A stretch of DNA of 64,000 bases. Origin: Zychaea mexicana. Lineage: Eukaryota; Mucoromycota; Mucoromycetes; Mucorales; Lichtheimiaceae. Shown here piece after piece: positions 36,304-47,203 of the stretch. The DNA is taken from positions 1 through 64,000 of the forward strand of contig NW_026516775.1 in the NCBI RefSeq assembly GCF_025766255.1, read 5' to 3'. Both the position numbers and the translations under genes were made by a program. Within the stretch, counting starts at the first letter, position 1; each line of letters opens with the position of its first letter. The notes beneath the pieces were generated by a model. That model worked only from the letters and a program-made list of their open reading frames with translations. It was not told the DNA's origin and ran no database searches.

Positions 36304-37147
36304 ACAACAAGCCGCGGCCACGATTAAGATATCTCAGGAAAATCAGAAGAAAACCATTGACAAGAAGGTGCTAGCTAAACGCAACCACCTATTGCAACCA
36401 CCATTTAGTGTCGGCGACGTTGTCCTTGTATATAACAATGCAATAGAAACATCTTGGAGTGGAAAACTCGAACTCAAATGGCTGGGACCTTATATTGTCC
36501 ATCAAGTTAACAACAAAAATGGTTATCAGATCAAAACCTTACAAGGAGACATGCTACGCGGAGTATTTCACGGCAACAGATTGTGTATATATAAGTTGCC
36601 AGATGTCCACTTTAGACCTACACTCACTGCCTCTCCACCGGTCAACCAGTCTCTGACCCTCATGGACCATAACACAGCGCAACAAGCCAGCGACATGGTC
36701 AATACCATGCCTCTCGCGGTAAACACACCTGACGATTGTATGGAAAACTCTTCTGCTGCGACCACCTTCGACATCCAGCAGGTGCTGGCGTTTTTGGGAG
36801 CCCCCCTGGATGACATCTTGCCAGCCGATCTGGTACAGATGATTCGACAATTGGCAGAATGGGAAGAGGCCAGAATTCGACTACCCGCACATAGAATCAA
36901 GACGGCCGAAACACTGTATCAAGTAATCCAGAATAGTCCGCATTTACGCAATAAATGCGCTAATGCACAAAACCGCTATAAAAACTTATGTGACATTTAC
37001 CAACTCAACGACTTACCAATGACGCAACTGGCACGAGGCAAGAGTTTTCGTAATCTATTGAACAAGCATTTTCCAGAAGACGACACAAATCCCAACAAAC
37101 GACGAAAACTCAACAACGAGCCATCGCCCCACCTCTTTATATCATAG
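36304..37147 (+). pseudogene. Retrotransposon pol C-terminus (integrase tail)
   Basis: The frame from the LTR edge reads ATIKISQENQKK, then an integrase C-terminal domain of Ty3 type (FSVGDVVLVYNN...LELKWLGPYIVH...GVFHGNRLCIYKLP). A Gln- and Ala-containing extension of about 170 residues follows, 290 codons in all counting the fortuitous run through the LTR, stopping at 37147. The catalytic integrase core, RNase H and reverse transcriptase are absent: the 5' part is cut off at the LTR boundary. Basic KRRK near the end could be a nuclear signal. Confidence 0.7.
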
Positions 37148-37162
37148 TCGTCAACATCACTA

Positions 37163-39528
37163 AGGTGCAAGTCAGCTAGAAAGGTCCCTCAGATGCAAAA
37201 AAAAATCTTAAAATAAAGTTTGGAATTGCCTTTATTGGAAATCGGAGAAATCTAAAGTTGGGGGGAGGCGACGATGGCTCTTGTACTTTTTCACTGCCCA
37301 TTCAGTATGACGCATGTCGAGACCTCTGCTGTACATCTCGATAAACCTCCAGGCACGATTCTCATAATGGATCATGTGCTTGATGCTAATGCGTTTTGGA
37401 AGGTCCTTTACGTGTTGTTGCAATGATGAGAAAGAATAGTCACATTCGCGCCGAGTGATGCTTTTCATCTCGGCCTACACTCTTTCGATCCAGTTACACT
37501 CGCAATGGAATTTGGGATATAACTCGAATATCATGTGATGCTTCTCACAAATTTCCTGCAAGAGCGACTTCTGCTGCTGGAAATCTGGTTGGAAGGCTAC
37601 GATATGTACTGCGCAGCAATTGACAGTTTTCTCTTGCTTGCAATGACGGATTAATCCCTGTGCGGGCCAAAGGTTCCTCTCCTTGAGTATGGCTTGAAGT
37701 CCCCGAGGCACACCATTAGCATCCACCATCGGCTGCACAATCCATTCTCCGTTGTTGCCATAGTAACCGCCGTTTCTTGATACATTCTGTTTTCTGCCCG
37801 GGCTCATATTCATTCTGTACGCATTAAGCGCATCATCGGGCATTGCAGAATGGTTGGAGCTCTGGTCAAAGCAGAAAACGCCAACGCAGTTAGGATGCAA
37901 TCTTTGAAACTCTTCTATTGCTGATTCAAGCTGGTTGGCCATGTCGGTCTTTTTCCAATAGCCGTCGTTTTGAGCGCCAGGAATGATCGTCTTGTATGAA
38001 AAAAGACCATGGCAGGAACAAGCAAAAGCACTGAGCATGATTGCACGGCCCTAACCTTTCTTTCTGATCAGGCTCTCGTTGGAAGCCAAATACACGCCTC
38101 GCTTGCAGTCGTTGGCGTAGAAGTAGGTCTCATCGTGTGTGACCAGTACTTTCTCATGCTCCCAAACCCTGGTAACCGCTCGTTCTGCTTCATCATCCTC
38201 ATCATACCTCGTCATAAGCTCTCTGTGCTCAAGCATTCTCGTTGCCCATTCCTTGCGATAAATTACGACGTCTTCTCTTTCATGACCGTCGATGTATGGC
38301 GCTTGGGCTTTGTCTTCGATTTTAAACCCCCATTTCTTAAGGTATCGTCGTACGGTGGATTCAGATACGGCAATCCCAATGCGCTGTTCAGGGTTGGCCT
38401 CATCTAGTACGAGGTCATGTAGAATGAACTCTCGCAATGCAATAACTGTTCTCTTTTCGGGCTTTATTGACCTGAAAAAAGCAACGCATTTGTCCTTAAT
38501 ATGCTCGTCAGCAAGCATAGACGCGGTCTTGATGTGGGGTCCTTTGACAAAAGGTGTCAATCTCCCGGTTCTCAGATACTCGTTCGCCCAACCTCGGATC
38601 CTTTTCGCAAACCGTTGACCACGATTCCAATGCAGCGTGCTCAGCTTCTCAGATGCGCCTGTCTTCTCCTCTTTTTGTGATATCATCGTAAAGTAGTGAT
38701 ACAAAGTGGCGAAACGCGCTCTCTGCAAACGATCAACATCAGGCGTTTTTCGATATAGGTCTGCATAAGGCCTAAGCGCTGCGATTGCTGATTCGACTTT
38801 GTCGTCATCGGCCCGCTTTTCCTCTTCTTTCTTGATCTTCATCTCGACCCTCTTTTGCCAAAACATCTCATCCATGCGTAGGCAGCCTCGCTGCATTCTC
38901 TCTCTCTTTTCATCAGCCTTTTTAACTGTGCGCTTTGAGTCTTTGGCGTAATAGGTGTTGCGTCCTTTCTTATCAGCGCCAGGAACCCACATTAACGCGT
39001 CGCTCAGGCTTTTTTCCACGCTGACAAGGTCGACCTCAGGGATCTCCAAGTCGTATTCTTCGTTCTCGTCGTCTTCCGTGATTTCTTCTTCACTATCCTC
39101 GACATCGCTGACAGTCGCGTCTTCTTCGAGATCTTGTGTCGACTCCTGCTCTGCCACTTGCGTTACTCGTATCTGTTTGGCGCGTTTGCCCTCAACATAG
39201 TTAGATTTGCCAATTCTGGAGCGTTTTTTCGGTCTGGCCATGTTGAATTGGTGCAATGAAAGCTAATTTAAGTAATGTATAGAGGGATGGTATGGAAGTA
39301 AGGTGCTAAAATGCTAAGTTGCCCAGCTAAAAGTGACCAAATAAGGAAACTTCAGACGTTAATTGCTCAGCCAGTTTTTGAGCAAAAAAAATCAGTGGTA
39401 GTGGATTTTGTTCCTCTCCTCAAAAGCTTTCGTTTCCACTATCGTTTGCGGTGATCACGTGTGTTAATGAAAATTTATTAAGGTTTAAAGTCGGGGCTCA
39501 TAAGGACCTTTCTAGCTGACTTGCACCT
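37163..39528 (-). mobile_element. Tc-A: Tc1/mariner-like element, 2366 bp
   Basis: Perfect 25-bp inverted ends starting AGGTGCAAGTCAGCTAG at 37163 and, inverted, ending at 39528, flanked by TA on both sides (37161-37162 and 39529-39530), the signature of the IS630/Tc1/mariner superfamily. It sits just downstream of the pol remnant. One minus-strand transposase gene fills it. Confidence 0.9.
37232..39256 (-). pseudogene. Tc-A transposase, DDE type, two nonsense codons
   Basis: About 670 codons, long for this superfamily. The acidic, Lys/Glu-rich N-terminal half starts MHQFNMARPKKRSRIGK at 39256, followed by helix-turn-helix-like segments. The catalytic core has VTHDETYFYAND (first Asp), GVFCFDQSSNHSAM (second Asp) and YPKFHCECNWIERV (Glu), parallel to the D-D-E order of Tc1. 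An in-frame TAG at 38051-38053 replaces the Gln seen in Tc-B (SQGQS). A TAG at 37475-37477 replaces the Trp of WIERYWG in Tc-B. Removing neither would restore a function here. Without these two transitions the frame is otherwise continuous, so death may be recent. Confidence 0.85.
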
Positions 39529-39530
39529 TA

Positions 39531-39586
39531 TACATATAATAGAAGATAATCAATAACACAAAACAAAACAAAACAAAAAAAAAATA

Positions 39587-39617
<31 letters not shown>

Positions 39618-39978
39618 AACATCATATACACTTTCAAACTCGTCATTTGATCAACAAGTAATCAAGCCACAACAACCTGTCAAAGTGCCCCACAAAGCTT
39701 ATTTGGAGCTGGTGGCACAAGTACACCGAGCTGCTCCAACCCCACAAGTACACGAAGGTGTACAATCTTTTCACACCTCGCTATTATGAAGGTGCACAAT
39801 CCTTTCACACCTCGATAACCCGACAAGTGTAAAAACATTTCACACATCACTACCAGGAAGGTGCAAAATCACTTCACACTTCATTCGGGCCACCATTAAT
39901 CTAAAGTATAAATACCCCGGAATCTGTGAATGAAACCAAAGAAAATATAATACCTAGACCACACTAAACAGCCTTAGC
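39531..39978 (+). promoter_or_regulatory. LTR-like promoter block between pol end and gag start
   Basis: AT-rich leader with (AAAAC)n and (AAAAT)n simple repeats at about 39558-39616, then three or four imperfect tandem units of the type AGGTGCACAATC...TTTCACACC (39755-39885). A TATAAATACC box lies at about 39907, and the gag ATG is about 70 bp downstream. The GTGCAAA...TCACACC units resemble those upstream of the TATA box in the 571-bp LTRs, suggesting a diverged LTR of a related family. Confidence 0.5.
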
Positions 39979-40602
39979 ATGTCCCTCTTTTCGTCACCCT
40001 ACGAACCTACAACTCCGGACTTTTCGGGCATGTTCCCGGATGCGATCTCGGTCAACAGCACCCCTGCCTGGGTTCACGGCGAACCTACACCGCACTCACT
40101 CGACACGACACCAGATACAACAAACAACACCCAACAACCGGCTCTGCAGCAATATCCCTCACCCTGGGGAGGTAATACCGACGCGCCTGATCCTCGCTTG
40201 GTCCTAAACAACAATGGACAAGTCGAGTATTGTTCAGTTGACCCGGAATTTGTACCACCCGCATTGGATCCAGAAGCTCGGAACCGCTGAGCCGAGATGG
40301 GCCTTTACTACGATCTCATACAAGATTGCGTGTCACTACACCTCTGGCAACAACAGCTAAAGGAGGATCTCGACACCAACCGCCACTTACTAGCAAATCG
40401 TATCGCACACTATCTAGCCATAGTACTGTCAAGAATTCCGAGCGAACTAGAACGCCAAGGAGCCATCCGCGTGTATCTTAAACAACACATACATGACACC
40501 TACATCACCGGTGATTCTAAGCTCCACGCTCTTATACATAGTTACTACAATACCTTGTCATCTACAAATACGTTTGCTTTCGCCCAGGACGTGCGTCCTT
40601 AA
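39979..40602 (+). pseudogene. gag-like ORF with one in-frame TGA
   Basis: MSLFSSPYEPTTPDFSG start at 39979, Pro/Thr-rich. A TGA at 40288-40290 interrupts, and the same frame continues AEMGLYYDLIQDCVS to a TAA at 40602, about 207 codons in total. The second part is helical. No capsid or zinc knuckle is seen, so only the N-terminal portion remains before the right LTR begins at 40616. The stop fits CGA to TGA. Assignment as gag rests on position after a promoter block rather than on a domain. Confidence 0.45.
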
Positions 40603-40615
40603 GGGGCCCAGGATA

Positions 40616-41135
40616 TGTAACCTACCTTGTTGTCCCCAATACATTCAAATCAATAAACGGGCTCTTCCCCTTAGTATTGGCTTTGTAATCTACTTGTATC
40701 ACTATCTGTCAGTTTACTCTCTATCATTTTCATCACAGACTTGGTGTAACTATGAGTGCAAATTTATCTCACACCTGCAACAATACGCTTACTGCGCAAC
40801 ACCACTCTTACTGCGAGTGCAAAAACAACTCACACCAGGTGCAAAACCATTTCGCACTACTGCGGTATCCATTGGATCAAGCACCAATTATATTAGATAT
40901 AGATAGTGTATTAGAATTAGTATAAATAGACCAATATTTTGTATTGAATAATAAACAGGTCAGTTCTTTAGCTTCTCTTTCTCTTAACTTTAGCTTTTCC
41001 CTTTCCTATCAAAAGGATTGTCTTTTGTGGCTCTAGACGTAATAATTCCTGGTTGTTGAACTCCTACACTTCTATTTCATCTCTTTTGCTTAATACTTAG
41101 CATTTCACCCACATTTATCACCTTTTATTATACTA
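40616..41135 (+). repeat. Right LTR of the inverted pair (plus orientation, first 520 bp)
   Basis: TGTAACCTACC start; TATAAATAG at about 40921; AATAATAAA shortly after. The last 51 bp are at 46078-46128 beyond the Tc-B element. Reads outward, to the right. Confidence 0.85.
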
Positions 41136-41222
41136 TGGTGCCTGCCACCTAGAAACGACAAGTGGACATTTCAAAATTTTTAATTTCCGCCTCTATAAAC
41201 TTCTATTTTTAGCTAGCGGTAT

Positions 41223-44200
41223 TTATTCTTCGTCTGTGAGATCATCAATATCGAAAATTCGCCGGTGGGATTTATATTTCTTCACGGCTTTTTCTGCTTT
41301 TCGTCCAGTGAGTCCTTTCTCATATGCGTCAATATAGCGCCATGCTTTTCGCTCAAAGCGACGTATCATAGCTAAAGGAATGCTATCTAAATATTGTGTA
41401 ATGTTTTGGGAGAGGGATCTGAAGCTATAATCACATTCTTCCCTGGCAATTCTCTTTACAGCACCCCAGTATCTTTCAATAAAGTTGCATTCGCAATGAA
41501 ACTTGGGGTACAGATCGAATACATGGCCAGCATTTTCAACAGTTTTTGCAAGAGCTGTCACCTGTCTCCGAAAATCAGGATGGGACCCAAGAAGATGACG
41601 AGCGCAACAGCAGCTATCAGATGTACCAGGGCTGTTCTTACATGTCAACAATAGACCAGGAATCCATGCGCCACGCTCTTGCAAGATCTAAACCATTTTA
41701 TAAATGATAGATACAGGACAAGATCTTGGTGCACAGAAAACATATATATCGGCATTAGCTTCAAGCTAAAAAAATATGATCACTTACTCTTTTGATGCCT
41801 TTGAACTTCAGTTGTCCATTATCATCTTTGAAATACATGTTTTGCGGCTTTGGTACCCTCCCATACCCGGAGAGCTCGGTATAAAACCATCCGGACTTAA
41901 AATGGTTGCCAGGATCGGCATCCGCGTCTGTGGGATGCAGACTCATTCTATTAACGCATAACGCATCTGGTGCAAACGCGTTATGATTGCTACTCTGGTC
42001 GAAGCAGAAAACAGCTACTTACGATCGTTAAAAACTCAAAATCAAGTAATATATAATATTCTCCCTTCACGTGCACATACCAATGCAATCGTCTCCATGT
42101 AGTGCATTGAAGATCGGGATGGCTCGCTCGCGTAACTGCTTCACCATATTCATGCTAGTCCAGTAGCCGTCCCTATTCGCGCCAGGATAGAAGATTGCTC
42201 TGGATTCCTTGAATTGGAGATCACCAAATCTTTCATCATCTGGATCAATCTTCAACGATCCATGGCAGGAGCACATAAAATCAGAAATCATTATTGATTG
42301 ACCTTGACTTTTAGGTGTCAAAACGGTTTCTTCCTCAGTGAACCATGCAGATTTGACACCGTCGTTCGAATAGAAAATGCATTCGTCGTGTGTAACTAGC
42401 ACATAACGGGTATCGCCATTACGTACAGTGTCCGGAACACACTCGATTTCCATACTCTCGCCAGTGTATGTGACCATATTTTTGGCGTATGTCAGCATTC
42501 TCTTGGTCCATTCCTTTCTATATTTCACCACATCATCTCTTTCGTGACCATCGTAAAAAACCTATAAAAGAATCTGAGCTCAGCCTACAATATCTGCTCG
42601 ATCTGTACATCCACTCAACTTATAAATCCGTTCAACCGATATATCCACTCAATGCATATTGATAGTCAAATGGTAAAAAGCATTCATACGTACATTCTTC
42701 ATATTTCTTCGGAATTTGTATCCCCACAAGTGCAAAGCTCTCGCAACTGTTCTTTCACCAATCGACACCGGCACACCGAGCTTTTGTGGGATGATATCTT
42801 CTTGCAGTTTTTTTCTGATCAGCTCCACTTTTCTTTGCTGTGGGGGCTGCTCTTTGATCCACTTGCAAATTGCAAGCTTGATATCCTCATCGGCAAGCAG
42901 AGAAATTCGCTTAGAATGCTTGCCTTGGCGATGAGCAGTTACTTTGCTAGTGAGAACATATGATTTGGTCCACGATCTGATTGCCCGACCCAAATACTGT
43001 ATGGAACCACCACCTAATTGTTTCGCAATTCTTTCAGATTCGACGATTTTCTGTTTCTTTTGGCCTTGGTGCTCGATTAGATATCCCAGGAATTGCAAGA
43101 CACAATTGTACCGTAGGACATCGTATGGCTTCATTTGGCCTGATGGCGACTGCTGGTTTCGGCTGGTCTGCATCAGTTGTTGCAAAGCCGCATGTCTCTC
43201 CTTCATTAGCGATTGATCTTCGAGAACGATCAAGGCTTCATCTGCAGCTGACAATGACGATGGATCGGTGGTCGATGACGCAGCAAAGAACTCTGTTATT
43301 TTTCGATGCTTTTTACCCAATGCAGCGAGCTCTCTTGCATTTCTACGACGGCGCTGTGCAGTTTTTTTGCCATTTCCTGTATTTGGAAACGACTGCAGTA
43401 AGAAGATGAACCAGTCAACAAACAAACTAGAAGAAATAAGTCAATCACACCTCTATAGTCTGGAAGGTAGTCATCACCATCTCTCCACTCAAGACTCAAA
43501 TTGGTGGCAGAATCTACTAAGAAGAATAAACTTTAATTATAGATAAATCTTTTATATGATTAACTTTGTAAGAATTATAGCTTAAAAATTATATGAAAAA
43601 TTTAAAAACCTTTATAATATATATCCTTTAATTATTCTTATATTAAAAAGAAAAGAAAAAATAGTTTATCTTTTTAAAAGTTATTTCTTTTTATTTTATT
43701 TATTTATTTTTTATTTATTTATTGATAAATCATTTAAAGTTTATTATTTTATAAATAAATTTAAAAAAGATATAGATTAAAAAAGATAAATTATATAAAT
43801 GTTATATCATTAGATTGATAAATCATTTAATAATTAAAACTTTTAATGATCAACAAATATATCTTTTATTGATTAAAACATCCCCGGAATGGTAATGAGG
43901 ATATTAAGTTACGGTAGTAACTTGCTCTCTCCTTAAGTTCTCAAGTCGTGACTTGCGAACGCGACTCTTTGGTTATTTCTCTAGAGAAAGAACTTATAAC
44001 CTTCGAAACTCTATAAAAAATCTATGATTTTTGTCTTAGCAGTTTCATATTGATATTACTTTATAGATAAATCTTTATATTATCATTCTTTTATTGATTT
44101 ATCATTAATGATTAGTCTTCGATAGATATTTCTTTTCATATTTCTCTATTGAAATTAGCAGAAATATGTAATATCTTTATTAAATTAATATCTTTTAATG

Positions 44201-45651
44201 GTTAAATGTGAAGCTGATGGAGGGCCCCTTTAGGGTGGATGCCTAGCTGAACATAATGAGTTATCTTTTTAATGATAAAAAAAATAAAAGATAAATATTT
44301 TAGGATGAAACATTTAAGGGTTTAAACTTTATAAAAGAAAAAACTTGATATATCTTTTTTAAATTCTTTTGAAATATCAGAATTTTTGGGCATGGGTAGC
44401 ATGCGGAAGGGTGGGAGGAAAAATTCTGATATTTCTTTTTCTTTTAATTTTTTTAACTTTTATAGATACATCTTTTATTGATATATCTTAAAAAGATAAA
44501 CTTTTTAGCTGATCGGTATATCTTTTAGGTGATACAAATCCTTTATATTATGATTACCTTTTTTAATTGAGAACATAAATAGATAATGATTTATCCTTAA
44601 TATTAAAACTTTAAAAATATAAATCTTTTTTTTAAAAGACTTTTTAATGTTTCATATTTAAAATGAATAAACTTTTATTCATATATGAAACATTTAAGGG
44701 GTATAACTTTTTAAAGATAAGGGGAATAATCTTTTTTTATAGATAAATCTTTTATATGTTTAACTTTGTAAAGATTATAGTTTAAAGTTTATATGAAAAA
44801 TGATATAACCTTTATATGATATATCTTTATATATTTCTTTAATAGAAAAATAATATAAAATAGATATATCTTTTTTAATGTTATTTATTTTAATGAAAAT
44901 TCTTTTATTTAATCGTTTATCTTTTTATTATGAAAAAAAATTTATTTTTTTGATTATTAACTTTTAAAATATTAATGATTAAAAAAGATAAAATATATAA
45001 TGTTATATCATTTGAGTGATAAATCATTTAATGATTAAAACCTTTAATGATAAATAAATATATCTTTTATTGATTAAAATACCCCCCGGAATGGTAATGA
45101 GGATATTAAGTTACGGGAGTAACTTGCTCTCTCCTTAAGTTCTCAAGTCATGACTTGCGAACGCGACTCTTTGGTTATTTCTCTAGAGAAAGAACTTATA
45201 ACCTTCGAAACTCTATAAAAAATCTATGATTTTTGTCTTAGCAGTTTCATATTGATATTACTTTATAGATAAATCTTTATATTATCATTCTTTTATTGAT
45301 TTATCATTAATGATTAGTCTTCTAAGGTTGTTGCAGAAACTCCAAGCAGCTGCCAGTCCTCTGCATCAGCAGCGTCTTGATTGGTACTTTCGGCAGTATC
45401 CTCCCACATTTCATCGTCGAAATCGAAAAGCTCATTGTATTCACTTTCGTTCACGTTATCCACAAGTGGTACCCAAGTAGGCTCATTAACGCTAGTAATG
45501 AGGGGTAGGATGACTTAATGTAAACAAACTACTCTCAAATGATTCTTAAAAACTGACAGTTCTCTTTGAATGCACAAGAAATTTACTTGAGTGTGTTCTT
45601 TGACTCTTGCATGCTTTTAAGGTGCTTCTGGCGCTTGTTGAGTCTCCCCAT
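41223..45651 (-). CDS. Tc-B transposase, multi-exon, with AT-rich insert
   Basis: Start at 45651 (MGRLNKRQKHLKSMQESK). Intron 45492-45586, then an acidic exon (VNEPTWVPLVDNVNESEYNE...). The reading is then broken by the AT-rich block 43512-45325. Further exons lie around 43447-43510, 42700-43408, 42085-42560, 41770-42020 and 41223-41690. The core shows VLVTHDECIFYSND (first Asp), IAVFCFDQSSNHNAF across a frame-keeping intron ending at about 42021 (second Asp), and YPKFHCECNFIERYWG (Glu). KKYKSHRR ends the family-typical C-terminus. I saw no in-frame stop in the core exons, in contrast to Tc-A. It could encode an active enzyme only if the AT-rich block is spliced out, which its ends do not clearly support. 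Confidence 0.7.
43512..45325. repeat. 1.8-kb AT-rich insert with two ~590-bp direct repeats
   Basis: Very AT-rich block inside the Tc-B transposase gene. Two direct copies, about 43530-44125 and 44735-45322, are nearly identical over their last 270 bp (CGGAATGGTAATGAG at 43885 and 45087). They contain GC-richer islands with perfect small palindromes (AAGTTAC...GTAACTT, CAAGTCGTGACTTG). Two other GC-rich islands lie in the spacer near 44215 and 44390. The outer ends are imperfect inverted repeats (CTTAGAAGACTAAT against CTAAGAAGAATAAA). No ORF. Nature unknown: intron, MITE-like insert or organelle-derived DNA. Confidence 0.6.
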
Positions 45652-46416
45652 TGTATAGAATGTTTTGGAAGAAGAAGGAACAATAAAACTTTGTCATCCT
45701 ACTTATAATTTACATGGCACCATTACAGTCAATGTTGATTGGAAGGCTGAGGTATATATTGCACCAGCGCTTATCACTAATGTTACACTACCTTCCTAAT
45801 ATGGAGATCGCCGATTCAATGTCATACACTAGTGTATGGTGGGGTGGACATTCTGACAAAATCCTCTGCTAAATTTTCGAATCTACCCCAACTTCGACGC
45901 TTTATTTCTCAATTTTTTTTGCCTGTAAGTAAATAAAAACGCTTCATAGAATTGCTCTTTGAGCCTCTCTCTATCGTTCTATGAAGCCAAAAAAGTAGGT
46001 TGTATAAGTGAAAAAAGTTGAAATAAAGCATCAAAAATTGGTCCAAAAATTTACGTTTCTAAGTGGCGGGCACCATATCCATCCTATTGAACAGGATTCG
46101 TAACTCTTACCCAAACTAAGACGTTACAGTATGATCACTATGTTTCTTATAGTTATGGATACAATTGAAAAACGTGGTGGTACTGCTACACATATTTATG
46201 CATTAAACAAACAATACGCCATAGTCTCGTTTCACATTCATCTCTCACCACCCACCATGCCATTTCACCTCCGAAAAGCTAGTCACTACCCGAGGGGTGG
46301 TGCAGGTGGGGTGGTGCAAATAGCCGTTCCCACGTCATTGACTCTCTGACTTTCAAAAGAAATTTGAATTGTGGGGGGGAAGGCAGCTCTTATATTGGTG
46401 GCAATATAAGTAAATT

Positions 46417-46679
46417 GCTGTACTTACCTTCTATTGAAAATTGGACCTGTGGCTGCCCGGTATCTAATCTGCAAGCATCTAATCCACCATTCTAATTACC
46501 AACAACTTGCAGCTAGAACATATTTCATCTTGCGACAAACCAGTGTTCCGTTTATTTCATTTAGACCGGTATATATATATATATATATTAAGAAATCGTA
46601 GTGTGCTGTATTTTTTAATGTAGAAGGATAAATAACTCTTTACTGCTTTTAGTACACCAATAACGTTTTTAGAGACTTG
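46417..46679. other. No gene seen; right flank of MULE-D
   Basis: Contains a short (TA)n run at about 46570-46588. No coding signal or terminal repeat recognised. Confidence 0.5.
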
Positions 46680-47203
46680 GGATTCGCTAACGACAACGAC
46701 AATGGCAACAGCGATACCACAAATGCTAGCATCATCCACACTACACCTCCTACTGCTGCTACTATCACTACTATCACTACGACCTTGACCCACACTCTGC
46801 TACTGCTAATCGCAATATTGCTCGTGTTACTCCTCCTCCTTCCCGACCAAGCATCATCTTTATCAGTGATGATGAATCAACAACAGAAAGCGACTTCAAT
46901 TCTCTTCAAACTGCAGTTCTATAAGATAGGGAGCAAAAATCGCACAACTTTGAAATAGAGATGCAATGGAGCCGGGAGCGTTGACGACGACTTATGTTAC
47001 AACTAGAAGAAGAAGACAGGCGTTTTGATGAAGTTGCTGATTTATACAGAGCTAGCATAAGCGAACAGTAAGGCAACCAGTTCAATCAGCAACTGTTAGG
47101 TGGCCACAATAACGAATACCTCAGTGATGTAGCCCAATTACGCTGCAGACGCACATTGCTCACCACTTACTACGAAACAAATGCTAACACGCGACATGCA
47201 TAA
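46680..47203 (+). pseudogene. Unknown coiled-coil-like protein gene with three in-frame stops
   Basis: From about 46790 one frame reads with strong coding character: PSRPSIIFISDDESTTESDF, then EQKSHNFEIEMQWSRER, LMLQLEEEDRRFDEVADLYR and NEYLSDVAQLRCRRTLLT, to a TAA at 47201-47203. It is interrupted only by TAA at 46922-46924, TGA at 46982-46984 and TAA at 47069-47071. These sit where Gln, Arg and Gln codons (CAA, CGA, CAA) are expected, so each is one C-to-T change. The upstream part is Thr/Tyr/His-rich and its frame is uncertain. The Glu/Arg-rich middle suggests a coiled coil. Family not recognised. Confidence 0.45.

Larger units (their letters stand above)
41136..46075 (-). mobile_element. 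Tc-B: Tc1/mariner-like element, 4940 bp, inserted in the right LTR
   Basis: Inverted ends TGGTGCCTGCCACCTAGAA (41136) and TGGTGCCCGCCACTTAGAA (inverted, ending 46075), flanked by TA at 41134-41135 and 46076-46077. Excision rejoins TATTATAC-TA-TCCATCC exactly as in the intact left LTR. It encodes a spliced transposase on the minus strand and is enlarged by a 1.8-kb AT-rich insert. Related to Tc-A by protein, but with different terminal sequences. Confidence 0.9.
35733..46128. mobile_element. Element bounded by two 571-bp LTRs in inverted orientation
   Basis: A 571-bp sequence with LTR hallmarks (TGTAACC...CGTTACA, internal TATAAATAG and AATAATAAA) occurs at 35733-36303 on the minus strand and at 40616-41135 plus 46078-46128 on the plus strand. 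The right copy is also exactly 571 bp once the Tc-B insertion and one TA are removed. The outer flanks carry the 4-bp duplication GTAT (35729-35732 and 46129-46132). The enclosed DNA is a retrotransposon pol end, a promoter-like LTR-resembling block and a gag start, all on the plus strand. Ordinary LTR elements have direct repeats, so this is a rearranged or palindromic product that nevertheless seems to have been integrated as a unit. Net size about 3.1 kb. Confidence 0.75.
31896..46332 (-). mobile_element. MULE-C: Mutator-like element with nested inserts (4.0 kb without them)
   Basis: Ends are inverted copies of GGGAACGGCTATTTGCACC followed by CACCACCCC blocks, about 80-90 bp each (31896-31980 and about 46245-46332). 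The flanks read ACGTCATC on the left and ACGTCATT on the right. The uninterrupted copy of the target in the left MULE-D repeat (about 23271-23287) has this sequence once, which confirms an 8-bp target duplication. It contains a minus-strand transposase gene and is interrupted at 35733-46128 by the inverted-LTR element. Confidence 0.88.
23197..46416 (-). mobile_element. MULE-D: SWIM-type Mutator-like element, outer shell of the nest
   Basis: Inverted repeats of about 1.1 kb (23197-24303; 30868-31895 continuing at 46333-46416) flank a minus-strand transposase gene. The left arm is 1107 bp. The right arm, after removing MULE-C, is about 1112 bp, and long stretches are near-identical. MULE-A is inserted in the transposase gene and MULE-C in the right arm. 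Subtracting both inserts and their target duplications leaves about 5.0 kb. The outer ends begin AATTTACTTATATTGCC; no target duplication could be recognised outside them, so the exact termini could be a few bases further out. Confidence 0.75.

Noticed and set aside
43885..45101. Group I or group II self-splicing intron in Tc-B
   Set aside because: I could not find conserved P7 or domain V sequences, and the ends do not fit a group II start. Kept as an unclassified insert.
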